Source of the DNA: Cellulomonas edaphi
Lineage (GTDB): Bacteria; Actinomycetota; Actinomycetes; Actinomycetales; Cellulomonadaceae
Direction of reading: 5' to 3'
NCBI RefSeq assembly: GCF_030362815.1
Contig: NZ_JAUCGR010000002.1
Coordinates: 124,001 to 188,000 of the forward strand
DNA length: 64,000 nt
Shown: positions 52,498-64,000 of the stretch, in pieces
How positions within the stretch are numbered: the stretch's first letter is position 1
Layout: the number at the start of each line of letters is the position of its first letter
Notes under the pieces: model-generated
The model's database searches: none
Seen by the model: only the letters and a program-made list of their open reading frames with translations
Told to the model about the DNA's origin: nothing
Made by a program: the position numbers and the translations under genes

Positions 52498-53655
52498 ATG
52501 CCCCGTATCCTGCGCACACTGCTGACCGACGAGCTCCTCACGCGGATCCACGACCGCGCGGCGGCCCACGACCGGGACAACACGTTCCCGCACGACGACC
52601 TGCGCGAGCTGGCCGACGCCGGGTACCTGCGCGCGTTCGTCCCCGCCGACCTCGGAGGAGCGGGGCTCACGCTCGAGGAGGTGTCGCGGGAGCAGGCGCG
52701 GCTGGCGACGGCAGCGCCCGCCACCGCGCTGGCGGTCAACATGCACCTCGTTGTGACCGGGCTCGCCGCGCTGCTCGTCGGGCGCGGTGACGACACGACG
52801 GCCTTCATCCTGCGCGACGCCGCAGCGGGCGAGGTGTTCGCGTTCGGCAACTCCGAGGCCGGCAACGACCTCGTGATGTTCGGCTCCCGCACGCGGGCCG
52901 AGCGGCAGGCCGACGGCGGCTACCGGTTCTCCGGGACGAAGATCTTCACGTCCCTCTCGCCCGTGTGGACGCGCCTGGCGACGTTCGGGCTCGACGAGGA
53001 GCACCCCGACGGACCGCGCCTGGTGCACGGCGTCGTCGGCCGCGACGGCACGACCACGAAGGACGACTGGGACACCCTGGGCATGCGCGCGACGCAGTCG
53101 GCGACCACGGTGCTGGACGGCGCCCGCGCCGAGCCGGAGCACGTATACCGGTCGTTGCCGCCGGGGCCGAGCGGCGACTCGTTCGTGTTCGCGCTGTTCG
53201 CCACCTTCGAGGTGCTGCTCGCCGCCGTGTACACGGGCATCGGCCGGCGCGCGCTCGAGCTGGGAGCCGAGGCGACGCGTCGTCGCACGTCGTTCAAGTA
53301 CGACGGCCGCCCGTACTCCCAGGACCCCGACATCCGGTGGAAGGTGGCCGAGGCGGCGCTCGCGCAGGACGGCGCCGAGCTCCAGGTGTTCGCCCTCGCG
53401 CGGGACGTGGACGAGCAGGCGGATCACGGGGCGCGGTGGTTCGCGCAGCTCGTCGGTCTGAAGGTCCGCGCCACCGAGACCGCGAGGACGGTGGTCGACC
53501 TCGCCCTGCGGGTGTCGGGCGGCGGGGCGTACTTCACGGGCAGCGAGCTCACGCGGCTCTACCGCGACGTGCTCGCGGGGATCTACCACCCGTCGGACGA
53601 CGAGTCCGCGCACGGCACCGTGGCGACGTCGATCCTGGGGCCGCTGGAGGAGTGA
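52498..53655 (+). CDS. Acyl-CoA dehydrogenase family protein
   Basis: A 385-residue flavoprotein with the three-part acyl-CoA dehydrogenase fold: N-terminal helices (LRELADAGYLRAFVPADLGG), FAD-contacting middle (GNSEAGNDL, YRFSGTKIFTSLSP) and C-terminal helices ending in LYRDVLAGIYHPSDD. The usual catalytic Glu position is not clear, and the sequence resembles the subgroup near DszC/flavin-dependent monooxygenases, so it may be a monooxygenase. Same operon as the aldo/keto reductase. Confidence 0.85.
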   Translation: MPRILRTLLTDELLTRIHDRAAAHDRDNTFPHDDLRELADAGYLRAFVPADLGGAGLTLEEVSREQARLATAAPATALAVNMHLVVTGLAALLVGRGDDTTAFILRDAAAGEVFAFGNSEAGNDLVMFGSRTRAERQADGGYRFSGTKIFTSLSPVWTRLATFGLDEEHPDGPRLVHGVVGRDGTTTKDDWDTLGMRATQSATTVLDGARAEPEHVYRSLPPGPSGDSFVFALFATFEVLLAAVYTGIGRRALELGAEATRRRTSFKYDGRPYSQDPDIRWKVAEAALAQDGAELQVFALARDVDEQADHGARWFAQLVGLKVRATETARTVVDLALRVSGGGAYFTGSELTRLYRDVLAGIYHPSDDESAHGTVATSILGPLEE

Positions 53656-53695
53656 GGCATTCCCGCGGGTGGCCACTGACGGGGCATGGCCGGCC

Positions 53696-54403
53696 TTACC
53701 AGCCGCGTGCACGCCATTCGTCGAGCGACGGTCGTTCCGCCCCGAGCGTCGTGTCGAGGCCGTGACCGGGATACACCCAGGTGCGATCGTCGAAGACAGC
53801 GAACACGCGTGAGGTCACGTCATCGATGAGTTGTGCGAAGTGGTCGGCGTTGCCGCGGGTGGCGCCCACACCGCCGGGGAAGAGCGAGTCACCGGTGAAG
53901 AGGTGCACGCGCCCGGGTACGGCCTCGGGCCCGGTGGCGTGCGCGGGCTCGGTGTAGGCGAGCGCGATGGAGCCGGGCGTGTGCCCGCGGAGCTCGATCA
54001 CGTCGAGCGTCACGTGACCGAAGGTCACGACGTCGCCGTGCCGCAACCGCGTGCCGACGGGCACGTCGGTCGAGGCCTCGACGGCGTCGGCGTCGGCCGC
54101 CCCCACGGCGACCGTGGCCCCGGTCACGGCGACCAGCGACCGCAGTGCGCGCGTGTGGTCGGGGTGACGATGAGTGGTGACAACCACATCCAGGCGACCG
54201 GCGCCGGAGCCCTCGCGGACCAGCTCGACGAGTCCCTCCGCCTCGTCGGCGGCGTCGACGAGCAGCTGGGCGCCGTCGTGCCGGCAGGTCAGCAGGTAGG
54301 CGTTGTTCTCCATCGGACCGACCGCGAGCTTGCGGATCTCGACGTGGTCGAGCACGCGCAGATCGCTGCCTCCGCCCACGCGCACGTCACCGGTGTAGCT
54401 CAT
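53696..54403 (-). CDS. MBL-fold metallo-hydrolase, glyoxalase II-like
   Basis: A 235-residue metallo-beta-lactamase-fold protein. Metal ligands are THRHPDH (HxHxDH motif), His in RGHTPGS, Asp in FTGDSLFPGGVG and the terminal His in YPGHG. The layout fits glyoxalase II-like hydrolases, which act on glutathione- or other thiol-esters; actinobacteria use mycothiol. ATG 54403 overlaps the stop of the GH15 gene by four bases, so it is translated after it in one operon. Confidence 0.9.
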   Translation of the reverse strand: MSYTGDVRVGGGSDLRVLDHVEIRKLAVGPMENNAYLLTCRHDGAQLLVDAADEAEGLVELVREGSGAGRLDVVVTTHRHPDHTRALRSLVAVTGATVAVGAADADAVEASTDVPVGTRLRHGDVVTFGHVTLDVIELRGHTPGSIALAYTEPAHATGPEAVPGRVHLFTGDSLFPGGVGATRGNADHFAQLIDDVTSRVFAVFDDRTWVYPGHGLDTTLGAERPSLDEWRARGW

Positions 54404-56235
54404 CGACCCTGCATCCTGCGGGCGTGGTCGTGGCTGTGCACGGCGCGGACGAGCGCGAGGTGCGACAGCGCCTGGGGCATGTTGCCGGCCATCCGCCGGC
54501 CGGCGGGGTCGTACTGCTCCGCGAGCAGGCCGACGTCGTTGGCAAGGGGGATCAGGATGTCGAGCACCTCCTCGGCGCCGTCGACGTCGCCCGTCCGTGC
54601 GAGGGCGTCGGCCAGCCAGAACGAGCACGCGAGAAAGGCGTGCTCGTCGCCGGCCACACCGTCGTCGGTCTCGGCGACCGGGTACCGGCGCAGCAGACCG
54701 GGGGCGATCTCGAGGTCCCTGCGGATGCGGGCGACCGTGGAGAGCAGCCGGGGGTCGTCCGAGGGCAGGAAGCCCACGGCGGCCATCGCCAGCAGGGACG
54801 CGTCGACGTGGGTGGCGCCGTAGGCCTGGACGAACGTCCCGGCGGCCTCGTCCCAGCCGTGCGCGAGCACGTCGGCGTGGATCGCGTCGCGCTCGCGCCG
54901 CCACTCGTCGAGGGGCCCGTCCAGTCCGTGCTTCTCGATGCCCTGGACCGCTCGATCGAGCGCCGCCCACGCCATGACCTTGGAGTGCGTGAAGTGCTGC
55001 GGGTCGCCCCGGACCTCCCAGATGCCGCGGTCCGGTTCACGCCAGTGGCCGACGAGGTCGTCGACGAGGTGGCGTTGCAGGCTCCACGAGTCGGCCGTGT
55101 CGGTCAGGCCGCAGTCGCGGGCGAGCGCCAGGGCGCACATCACCTCGCCCAGCACGTCGTTCTGCACCTGCCCGACGGCGGCGTTGCCGATCCGCACGGG
55201 CCGCGAGCCGGCATAGCCGGGCAGGTGGCCCAGCTCGCGCTCGGGGAGGTCGCGGCCGCCGCCGACCCGGTACATGATCTGCAGGTCGGCCGGGTCGCCC
55301 GCCACGGCCCGCAGCAGCCAGTCCCGCCACTCCGTCGCCTCGTCCCGGTAGCCGTGCTCGAGCAGCGCCTCGAGCGTCATCGCGGCGTCGCGCAACCAGC
55401 AGTACCGGTAGTCCCAGTTGCGGCTCCCGCCGAAGTCCTCGGGCAGCGAGGTCGTCGGGGCGGCGACGATGCCACCCGTCTCGATGTCGGTGAGCAGGCG
55501 CAGGACGAGCAGGGAGCGCACGGCGGCCTCCCGGTACGAGCCCTGGTACTCGCTCGAGCGCGCCCACAGGCCCCACGCGATGCGCGTCGCGTCGATCCGG
55601 TCCGGGATGGTGAGCCGCGGCGGCACCGGCACCCACGACGGGATCCACGTGAGGGCGAGCTCGGCCGACTCGCCGGCCTGCAGCGTGAAGGTGTCCTCGT
55701 GGTGGTGGTCCGACGGCCGGGGGAGCCGGTCACCGCGCAGCAGCAGCGCGTCGGGGCCCGCGATCGCGCGCAGCGCCACGTCGCGGTCCCCGTCGGTCAC
55801 GTGGTTGATCCACGGCTCGATGTCGCCGTAGCCGAACCGGACGGTCCACACGTGCTGCACCTCGACCCGGCCCTCGGTGCACTCGATGCGCCGCACCAGG
55901 TCGGCGCGCCCGTCTCCCAGCGGCATGGTCTCCAGGACCACCGCGGTGCCCGTGGGCGAGCGGTAGGTGGTCTCGAGCACGAACGAGTCTTCGAGGTAGC
56001 GCCGGCTTACATCGGTGGCGTCCGGCACGGTCAAGAGCCAGCGGCCGTGCTCGGGCGTGCCCAGCAGCGCGGCGAAGCAGGCGGCGGAGTCGAACCCCGG
56101 CAGGCACAGCCAGTCGACCGAACCGCGCAGCGAGACGAGGGCGGCGGTGCGGCCGTCTCCGAGGACGGCATAGTCGGCGATCGGGGTGGCGGCGGGCGGG
56201 CTCTGCTCGGGCGGGGGCGTCGGCTCTGCTGGCAT
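54400..56235 (-). CDS. Glycoside hydrolase family 15 protein (trehalase-like)
   Basis: A 611-residue cytoplasmic enzyme. The N-terminal beta-sandwich domain (~1-240; [32 protein letters not shown]) precedes the (alpha/alpha)6 barrel. [22 protein letters not shown] is the family hallmark; candidate catalytic acids are Glu in DRGIWEVRG and Glu in GLLAEQYDP. Mycobacterial members of this type are trehalases, others glucoamylase-like. No signal peptide. It precedes the MBL gene in the same operon and is divergent from uvrA. Confidence 0.92.
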   Translation of the reverse strand: MPAEPTPPPEQSPPAATPIADYAVLGDGRTAALVSLRGSVDWLCLPGFDSAACFAALLGTPEHGRWLLTVPDATDVSRRYLEDSFVLETTYRSPTGTAVVLETMPLGDGRADLVRRIECTEGRVEVQHVWTVRFGYGDIEPWINHVTDGDRDVALRAIAGPDALLLRGDRLPRPSDHHHEDTFTLQAGESAELALTWIPSWVPVPPRLTIPDRIDATRIAWGLWARSSEYQGSYREAAVRSLLVLRLLTDIETGGIVAAPTTSLPEDFGGSRNWDYRYCWLRDAAMTLEALLEHGYRDEATEWRDWLLRAVAGDPADLQIMYRVGGGRDLPERELGHLPGYAGSRPVRIGNAAVGQVQNDVLGEVMCALALARDCGLTDTADSWSLQRHLVDDLVGHWREPDRGIWEVRGDPQHFTHSKVMAWAALDRAVQGIEKHGLDGPLDEWRRERDAIHADVLAHGWDEAAGTFVQAYGATHVDASLLAMAAVGFLPSDDPRLLSTVARIRRDLEIAPGLLRRYPVAETDDGVAGDEHAFLACSFWLADALARTGDVDGAEEVLDILIPLANDVGLLAEQYDPAGRRMAGNMPQALSHLALVRAVHSHDHARRMQGR

Positions 56236-56299
56236 GGGCTCTCAGCATCGCGTGCCCGCGGTCGAGCGGCAACGGCGGTGCGCCGTGAGCGGAACCACG

Positions 56300-56315
56300 T
56301 CGAACAACTGTGCGA
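56300..56315. promoter_or_regulatory. LexA (SOS) box upstream of uvrA
   Basis: TCGAACAACTGTGCGA matches TCGAAC-N4-GTTCGA, the actinobacterial LexA consensus, at 11 of 12 defined positions. It lies about 31-46 bases before the predicted leaderless start, covering the -35. This predicts SOS control of uvrA. Confidence 0.7.
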
Positions 56316-56345
56316 CTGTCAGTGGTGGAACGTACACTCGCTGGC

Positions 56346-59207
<2,862 letters not shown>

Positions 59208-59279
59208 CGGCCGCGGCGGTGCACCCGCTCCCGCGATGCCCGTCGGGAGGAGCCGCTGGCGCGCCTCAACGCGGGTCCT

Positions 59280-59319
59280 GCGGACGCAGTGTCCCCGGAA
59301 CTCGGGGGACGCCGTCTGC
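59280..59319. terminator. Probable terminator after uvrA
   Basis: Inner stem GTCCCC/GGGGAC (59291-59296 with 59305-59310) and outer stem GCGGACG/CGTCTGC (59280-59286 with 59313-59319, one G-T pair) form an interrupted hairpin between convergent uvrA and osmC. Confidence 0.55.
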
Positions 59320-59324
59320 GCCCG

Positions 59325-59837
59325 TCAGCCGGCGAGCTCCTGTGCGACCCGCACGGGGGCCGGCTCATGGCGAACGGGGAAGTTCACCGACCGGGCGATG
59401 AAGCAGTGCTCGTGCGCCCGCTGGTGGAGCTCGGCGAGCGTGGCGTCGTCGAACGGGGCGCCCTCGCGGTCCACCGTGCCCGTGGCGATGGTCACGCGCG
59501 GCCGCAGCACGACGTCGGTGAACTGCCCGTGCCCGGCGGCCTCGACCCGCATGGTGCCCTTGGCCGAGTCCTCGTAGCCGACCACCGTGACGCCGGCCGT
59601 GGCGGCGACGTGCAGGAACCAGAGCATGTGGCACTGGGCGAGCGCCGCGACCAGCAGCTCCTCGGGGGAGTAGCGGTCGGGATCGCCGCGGAACGCCGGG
59701 TCGGAGGACCCGAGCAGCGGCGGCTTGGTGCCGATCTGCACCTCGTGATCGCGGCTGTAGGACGTGTAGGTGGCGGTGCCGCGCGATCCGGCTCCGGTCC
59801 ACGTGATGTCGGCGGAGTACGTGTGCAGGGGACCCAT
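59325..59837 (-). CDS. OsmC family peroxidase-like protein
   Basis: A 170-residue OsmC/Ohr-fold protein. The two redox cysteines are in [12 protein letters not shown] (~residue 69) and [11 protein letters not shown] (~residue 144), and the conserved Glu-Glu of [10 protein letters not shown] is present. It would reduce organic hydroperoxides. TAGCGT lies exactly 6 bases before the ATG, so it is leaderless. It is divergent from uvrC, with both promoters inside a 53-bp gap. Confidence 0.92.
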   Translation of the reverse strand: MGPLHTYSADITWTGAGSRGTATYTSYSRDHEVQIGTKPPLLGSSDPAFRGDPDRYSPEELLVAALAQCHMLWFLHVAATAGVTVVGYEDSAKGTMRVEAAGHGQFTDVVLRPRVTIATGTVDREGAPFDDATLAELHQRAHEHCFIARSVNFPVRHEPAPVRVAQELAG

Positions 59838-59890
59838 CGCCCCACGCTAGCCGTCAGGCGGTGTCGGCGCCGCGAACTAGGCTCGATGTC

Positions 59891-62026
59891 ATGGCACACC
59901 CGTCCACCTATCGCCCGGCGCCGGGTGAGATCCCGGACTCGCCCGGTGTGTACCGCTTCCGCGACGAGCACGGCCGGGTCGTCTACGTCGGCAAGGCCAA
60001 GAGCCTGCGGCAGCGCCTCAACAGCTACTTCCAGGACCCGGCGAACCTGCACCCGCGCACGTACACCATGGTCACGACGGCTGCGGCGGTCGAGTGGACC
60101 GTCGTTCCCACCGAGGTGGCGGCACTCGCGCTCGAGTACTCCTGGATCAAGGAGTTCGACCCGCGGTTCAACGTCAAGTACCGCGACGACAAGTCCTACC
60201 CGTACCTCGCCGTCACCATGGCAGACCAGTTCCCCCGGGTGCAGGTGATGCGCGGGGCCAAGCGCAAGGGCACGCGCTACTTCGGCCCGTACGCCCACGC
60301 GTGGGCGATCCGCGAGACCGTCGACCTGCTGCTGCGCGTGTTCCCCGTGCGCACCTGCTCGTCGGGTGTGTTCAAGCGCGCCGCGCAGCAGGGCCGCCCC
60401 TGCCTGCTCGGGTACATCGACAAGTGCTCGGCGCCCTGCGTGGGGCGCATCTCGCCGGAGGACCACCAGGCGCTCGCGCAGGACTTCTGCGACTTCATGG
60501 CCGGCGACGCGGCCCGGTTCACCAAGCGGCTCACCGCTCGCATGAAGGAGGCAGCGGCCGAGCTCGACTACGAGCGGGCGGCGCGCCTCCGGGACGACAT
60601 CGCGACGCTCGAGCGCGCGACCGAGCGCAATGCGGTGGTGCTCGCGGACGGCACGGACGCCGACATCTTCGCGCTGTCGGGCGACGAGCTCGAGGCTGCC
60701 GTGCAGGTCTTCCACGTGCGCGACGGCCGCATCCGTGGCCAGCGCGGATGGGTCGTGGAGAAGGTCGAGGACCTCGACGACGCCGAGCTCGTCGAGCACC
60801 TGCTGCAGCAGGTCTACGGCTCGGAGACCGACGGCGGCGGCGCGAACGTGCCTCGCGAGGTGCTGGTTCCGGTGCTCCCGCCCGACGTCGAGCAGGTGCA
60901 GGCCTGGCTGACCGGGCTGCGCGGCTCGCGCGTGCAGGTGCGGGTGCCGCAGCGCGGCGACAAGCGCGAGCTCGCCGCGACCGTCCGGAAGAACGCCGAG
61001 CACGCGCTCATGCTGCACCGCACCCGACGGGCGGGGGACCTCACCACCCGCAGCCAGGCGCTCCAGGAGATCCAGGAGGCGCTCAACCTGCCGTCCGCGC
61101 CGCTGCGCATCGAGTGCTACGACGTCTCGCACAACCAGGGGACGTACCAGTCGGCGTCGATGGTCGTGTTCGAGGACGGCCTGGCGCGCAAGAGCGAGTA
61201 CCGCTCGTTCATCATCCGCGGCCCCGAGGGGCAGGGCGCCCGGGACGACACGGCCGCCATGCACGAGGTCATCACGCGCCGGTTCCGGCGGTACCTCAGC
61301 GACCGCGCGGAGGCGCGGGACCTCGAGCTGGGTGCCGACGACTGGTCCGACGACGACGGCCGCCCTCGCTCGGGCCCCATCGACGAGCGCACCGGCAAGC
61401 CGACCCGCTTCGCCTACCCGCCCAACCTCGTGGTGGTCGACGGCGGTCCGCCCCAGGTCGCGGCGGCCGCCGCGGCGTTGGCCGAGCTCGGCATCGACGA
61501 CGTCGCGCTGTGCGGTCTGGCCAAGCGGCTCGAGGAGGTGTGGGTGCCCGGCGACGACTACCCCGTGATCCTGCAGCGCAGCTCGGAGGGGCTCTACCTG
61601 CTCCAACGCGTGCGCGACGAGGCCCACCGGTTCGCCATCAACGCCCACCGCAACAGGCGGAGCAAGGGCATGACGGCGTCGGTGCTCGACGACGTGCCGG
61701 GCCTGGGCCCCGCACGCCAGGCCGCGCTGCTGCGGTACTTCGGATCGGTGAAGCGGCTCAAGGCCGCCTCGGTCGAGGAGATCGCGACCGTGCCGGGCAT
61801 GGGCGAGCGCACCGCGGCGGCGGTCGTCGCCGCCCTTGCCGGCTCCGCGCCCGGCCCCGAGGCAGCGGACGTGGAGTCGGTGGGCACGGAGTCGGCGGTG
61901 GCGGCACCGGCCGGGGATGCGCCCGCGGGCGCCGCCGCGTCGGACGGTGACCGTCCGGTGAACTCCTCGTCCCCGGGGGACGTCGGCGCAGGCACGGCGG
62001 CTCCGGCTGGCATGCTGGACGCATGA
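59891..62026 (+). CDS. uvrC: Excinuclease ABC subunit C
   Basis: A 711-residue dual-incision nuclease. GIY-YIG domain: [21 protein letters not shown], with the Tyr/Arg/Glu catalytic set ([12 protein letters not shown]). Cysteine-rich segment [11 protein letters not shown] helix ([19 protein letters not shown]) that binds UvrB, RNase H-like nuclease ([28 protein letters not shown]) and C-terminal helix-hairpin-helix pair ([20 protein letters not shown]). The last ~55 residues are Ala/Pro/Gly low-complexity. ATG 59891 is 7 bases after TAGGCT (leaderless). It overlaps rapZ as ATGA. Confidence 0.97.
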   Translation: MAHPSTYRPAPGEIPDSPGVYRFRDEHGRVVYVGKAKSLRQRLNSYFQDPANLHPRTYTMVTTAAAVEWTVVPTEVAALALEYSWIKEFDPRFNVKYRDDKSYPYLAVTMADQFPRVQVMRGAKRKGTRYFGPYAHAWAIRETVDLLLRVFPVRTCSSGVFKRAAQQGRPCLLGYIDKCSAPCVGRISPEDHQALAQDFCDFMAGDAARFTKRLTARMKEAAAELDYERAARLRDDIATLERATERNAVVLADGTDADIFALSGDELEAAVQVFHVRDGRIRGQRGWVVEKVEDLDDAELVEHLLQQVYGSETDGGGANVPREVLVPVLPPDVEQVQAWLTGLRGSRVQVRVPQRGDKRELAATVRKNAEHALMLHRTRRAGDLTTRSQALQEIQEALNLPSAPLRIECYDVSHNQGTYQSASMVVFEDGLARKSEYRSFIIRGPEGQGARDDTAAMHEVITRRFRRYLSDRAEARDLELGADDWSDDDGRPRSGPIDERTGKPTRFAYPPNLVVVDGGPPQVAAAAAALAELGIDDVALCGLAKRLEEVWVPGDDYPVILQRSSEGLYLLQRVRDEAHRFAINAHRNRRSKGMTASVLDDVPGLGPARQAALLRYFGSVKRLKAASVEEIATVPGMGERTAAAVVAALAGSAPGPEAADVESVGTESAVAAPAGDAPAGAAASDGDRPVNSSSPGDVGAGTAAPAGMLDA

Positions 62027-62967
62027 CTGACGAGCCGTCGCCGATCACGGTCCCGCAGGGCATCCCGGCGCTCGACGCCGAGACCGAGGCGCCGCGCCTG
62101 CACCCGGCTCAGGTGCTGATCATCACCGGCATGTCCGGAGCGGGCCGCTCCCGGGCCGCGGCGGTGCTCGAGGACCTCGACTGGTACGTGGTCGACAACC
62201 TCCCGGCCCAGATGCTCACGCACCTCGTGGGCATGCTGACGACAGGCCCCCACGAGACGCGTGCGCAGCGCGTCGCGGCCGTCATCGACGTGCGCGGCCG
62301 CGGCTTCTTCCGCGACCTGGCCCAGGTGCTCGGTGGACTCCGCGAGGCGGGGCTCGAGTACGGGATCCTGTTCCTCGACGCCTCGGACGAGGTCCTGGTG
62401 CGGCGCTTCGAGCAGGTGCGCAGGCCTCACCCGCTGCAGGGCAACGGGCGCATCCTCGACGGCATCGCCGAGGAGCGCGCGGTCCTCGCGGACATCCGCG
62501 AGCGGGCCGACACCGTCATCGACACCTCGGAGCTCAACGTCCATGACCTCGCGCGCGAGGTCCGCGCGGCGGTGGCGGGGGACACCGAGGACGTGCTGCG
62601 CATCAACGTGCTGTCCTTCGGCTTCAAGTACGGCATCCCGCTGGATGCCGACCACGTGGTCGACATGCGCTTCCTGGCCAACCCGTACTGGATCACCGAG
62701 CTGAGGCACCTGACGGGCCGGGACGCTCCCGTGCGCGACTACGTGCTGGGACTGCCGGGGGCGACCACGTTCATCGAGCGGTACGTGGACGCGCTCGAGC
62801 CGGTGCTCGCCGGCTACCTCAACGAGGAGAAGCGGTACGTGACCATCGCGGTCGGGTGCACCGGCGGCAAGCACCGCAGCGTCGCGGTCAGCGAGGCGAT
62901 CGGCGCCCGGCTGCGGGCCGCCGGGCACCGCGTCACGGTCGCCGCCCGCGATCTCGGCAAGGAATGA
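62023..62967 (+). CDS. rapZ: RNase adapter protein RapZ (YvcJ family)
   Basis: A 314-residue P-loop protein. Walker A is [16 protein letters not shown] and [10 protein letters not shown] follow. The C-terminal ligand/RNA-binding domain has [18 protein letters not shown] and [17 protein letters not shown]. In E. coli RapZ guides RNase E cleavage of a small RNA and senses glucosamine-6-phosphate; in actinobacteria the role is less clear, but uvrC-rapZ-yvcK-whiA is a conserved block. It starts inside the uvrC stop; a -10-like CATGCT 6 bases upstream may also give an internal leaderless transcript. Confidence 0.95.
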   Translation: MTDEPSPITVPQGIPALDAETEAPRLHPAQVLIITGMSGAGRSRAAAVLEDLDWYVVDNLPAQMLTHLVGMLTTGPHETRAQRVAAVIDVRGRGFFRDLAQVLGGLREAGLEYGILFLDASDEVLVRRFEQVRRPHPLQGNGRILDGIAEERAVLADIRERADTVIDTSELNVHDLAREVRAAVAGDTEDVLRINVLSFGFKYGIPLDADHVVDMRFLANPYWITELRHLTGRDAPVRDYVLGLPGATTFIERYVDALEPVLAGYLNEEKRYVTIAVGCTGGKHRSVAVSEAIGARLRAAGHRVTVAARDLGKE

Positions 62968-63959
62968 GGGCGACCCCGGCGACGGGCCGGACGAGCGGAG
63001 GCGGTCCCGCGTTCGTCGCCCTCGGTGGCGGGCACGGCCTGTCCGCGAGCCTGTCGGCGCTGCGCCTCATGAGCGACCGCATCACGGCCGTCGTGACGGT
63101 GGCCGACGACGGCGGCTCGTCGGGGCGGCTGCGCGACGAGCTGGGCGTGCTGCCTCCGGGGGACCTGCGGATGGCGCTGGCCGCGTTGTGCGACGACTCC
63201 GACTGGGGCCGGACCTGGCGCGACGTGCTCCAGCACCGCTTCTCCTCCGCGGGAGACCTGGACCGGCACGCCGTCGGCAACCTGCTCATCGTGGCGCTGT
63301 GGGAGCTGCTGGGGGATCCCGTGGGCGGCTTGGACTGGGTCGGGCGGCTGCTCGGTGCACGGGGCCGGGTGCTGCCGATGGCCGACGTGCCGCTGTCGAT
63401 CGAGGCCGACGTGCGCCGCGAGGACGGCTCGGTCGTGGTCGTCCGGGGGCAGACGTCGGTCGCGCAGACGGCCGACCTGATCGAGCAGGTGCGGCTGGTG
63501 CCCGCCGATCCACCCGCCTGCGCCGAGGCGGTGGCAGCGATCGATGCCGCCGACTGGGTGGTTCTGGGTCCGGGCTCCTGGTACACCTCCGTGCTGCCGC
63601 ACCTGCTGGTGCCCGAGCTGCGCGCGGCGCTCGGCCGCACCTCGGCCAAGACCATCGTCACGCTCAACCTCGAGCCCGAGGAGCACGGCGAGACCGCGGG
63701 GATGAGGGCAGAGGATCACCTCGAGGTGCTGCACGCCCACGCCCCTGACCTGAGCATCCACGCCGTGGTGGCCGATCCGGGGGCGGTCGAGGACATCGAG
63801 ACGCTGGCCGACTGGTGCCACGCGCGCGGCGCCCGGCTCCTGCTGCGGCAGGTCAGCCGCGGTGACGGATCCGCGCAGCACGACCCGCTGCGGCTCGCTG
63901 CCGCGTTCCGTGACGTGGTCGAGTCCACCTGGGGTGACGTCGGTCGTCGGCGCCCCTGA
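62964..63959 (+). CDS. yvcK: Gluconeogenesis factor YvcK/GlmR (CofD-like fold)
   Basis: A 331-residue protein of the YvcK/GlmR family, which binds UDP-GlcNAc and regulates peptidoglycan precursor supply. The nucleotide-binding start is VALGGGHGLSASLSAL, then ITAVVTVADDGGSSGRLR and GVLPPGDLRMALAAL; later NLLIVALWE and VLGPGSWYTSVLPHLLV. The shorter start ATG 62964, overlapping the rapZ stop as ATGA, puts the glycine-rich strand about 18 residues in, normal for the family. Confidence 0.95.
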   Translation: MRATPATGRTSGGGPAFVALGGGHGLSASLSALRLMSDRITAVVTVADDGGSSGRLRDELGVLPPGDLRMALAALCDDSDWGRTWRDVLQHRFSSAGDLDRHAVGNLLIVALWELLGDPVGGLDWVGRLLGARGRVLPMADVPLSIEADVRREDGSVVVVRGQTSVAQTADLIEQVRLVPADPPACAEAVAAIDAADWVVLGPGSWYTSVLPHLLVPELRAALGRTSAKTIVTLNLEPEEHGETAGMRAEDHLEVLHAHAPDLSIHAVVADPGAVEDIETLADWCHARGARLLLRQVSRGDGSAQHDPLRLAAAFRDVVESTWGDVGRRRP

Positions 63960-63990
63960 CCGTCCCCAGTGCGACGGTCGTGATGGCAGG

Positions 63991-64000
63991 ATGACGCCCA
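63991..64000 (+). CDS. Possible first codons of whiA (window edge)
   Basis: An ATG at 63991 lies 32 bases after the yvcK stop, reading Met-Thr-Pro before the window ends. In actinobacteria the gene after yvcK is almost always the sporulation/cell-division regulator whiA. Only three codons are visible, so this rests on gene order. Confidence 0.3.

Overview
The window is high-GC actinobacterial chromosome. Gene content and order resemble a Cellulomonas-type member of the Micrococcales: trpE, a Trp-operon membrane protein, trpC-trpB-trpA-lgt, gltBD, pyk, a PdtaR-type ANTAR regulator, polA, rpsA, coaE, uvrB, uvrA, uvrC-rapZ-yvcK. The same backbone order (trpE to uvrA) is known from Mycobacterium tuberculosis, so the housekeeping genes look ancestral and the blocks between them look like lineage-specific insertions. 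I see no insertion sequence, phage, integrase, CRISPR array or rRNA. One tRNA-like gene is present.

Layout. 1-6.5 kb: the 3' end of trpE, four small membrane-protein genes (Trp-associated, HGxxPAAW, dispanin/CD225, DUF2752), then trpC-trpB-trpA-lgt joined by 4-base stop/start overlaps. 6.5-14.3 kb: gltB-gltD behind a CRP-type palindrome and a second inverted repeat, then pyk and a strong bidirectional terminator. 14.3-31.4 kb is accessory: a NitT/TauT-type ABC importer; a beta-helix protein behind a SigR-like promoter; a MarR-controlled reductase/dioxygenase pair; an orphan FetB-like permease; YihY with a GAF-ANTAR protein; a stand-alone LigD-type phosphoesterase domain; a pyruvyl transferase; a VOC/WYL divergent pair; a second dispanin; and an aromatic block (ThDP enzyme, FAD hydroxylase, phenylalanine 4-hydroxylase). 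31.5-34.6 kb: gluconate kinase and permease, aldo/keto reductase. 34.6-46.8 kb: tRNA, pdtaR, polA, acetate-type symporter, phosphofructokinase, rpsA, coaE. 46.9-64 kb: uvrB, TerC behind a yybP-ykoY manganese riboswitch, small metabolic genes, a GH15 enzyme, uvrA with a LexA-like box, osmC, uvrC-rapZ-yvcK and probably the first codons of whiA.

Two features run through the whole window. First, many genes have a -10 element of the form (T/C)AnnnT exactly 6 or 7 bases before the start codon and no Shine-Dalgarno. This indicates leaderless mRNAs and covers pyk, polA, coaE, pdtaR and all three uvr genes. Second, genes are packed tightly: GTGA or ATGA overlaps inside operons, and CTAG shared by two convergent stop codons at two places.

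The clearest regulatory discovery is the terC leader. Its manganese aptamer closing stem and a hairpin that buries the Shine-Dalgarno use the same bases, so the switch can be read from sequence alone. The most puzzling single gene is a tRNA with a leucine CAA anticodon but a short, class I variable loop.
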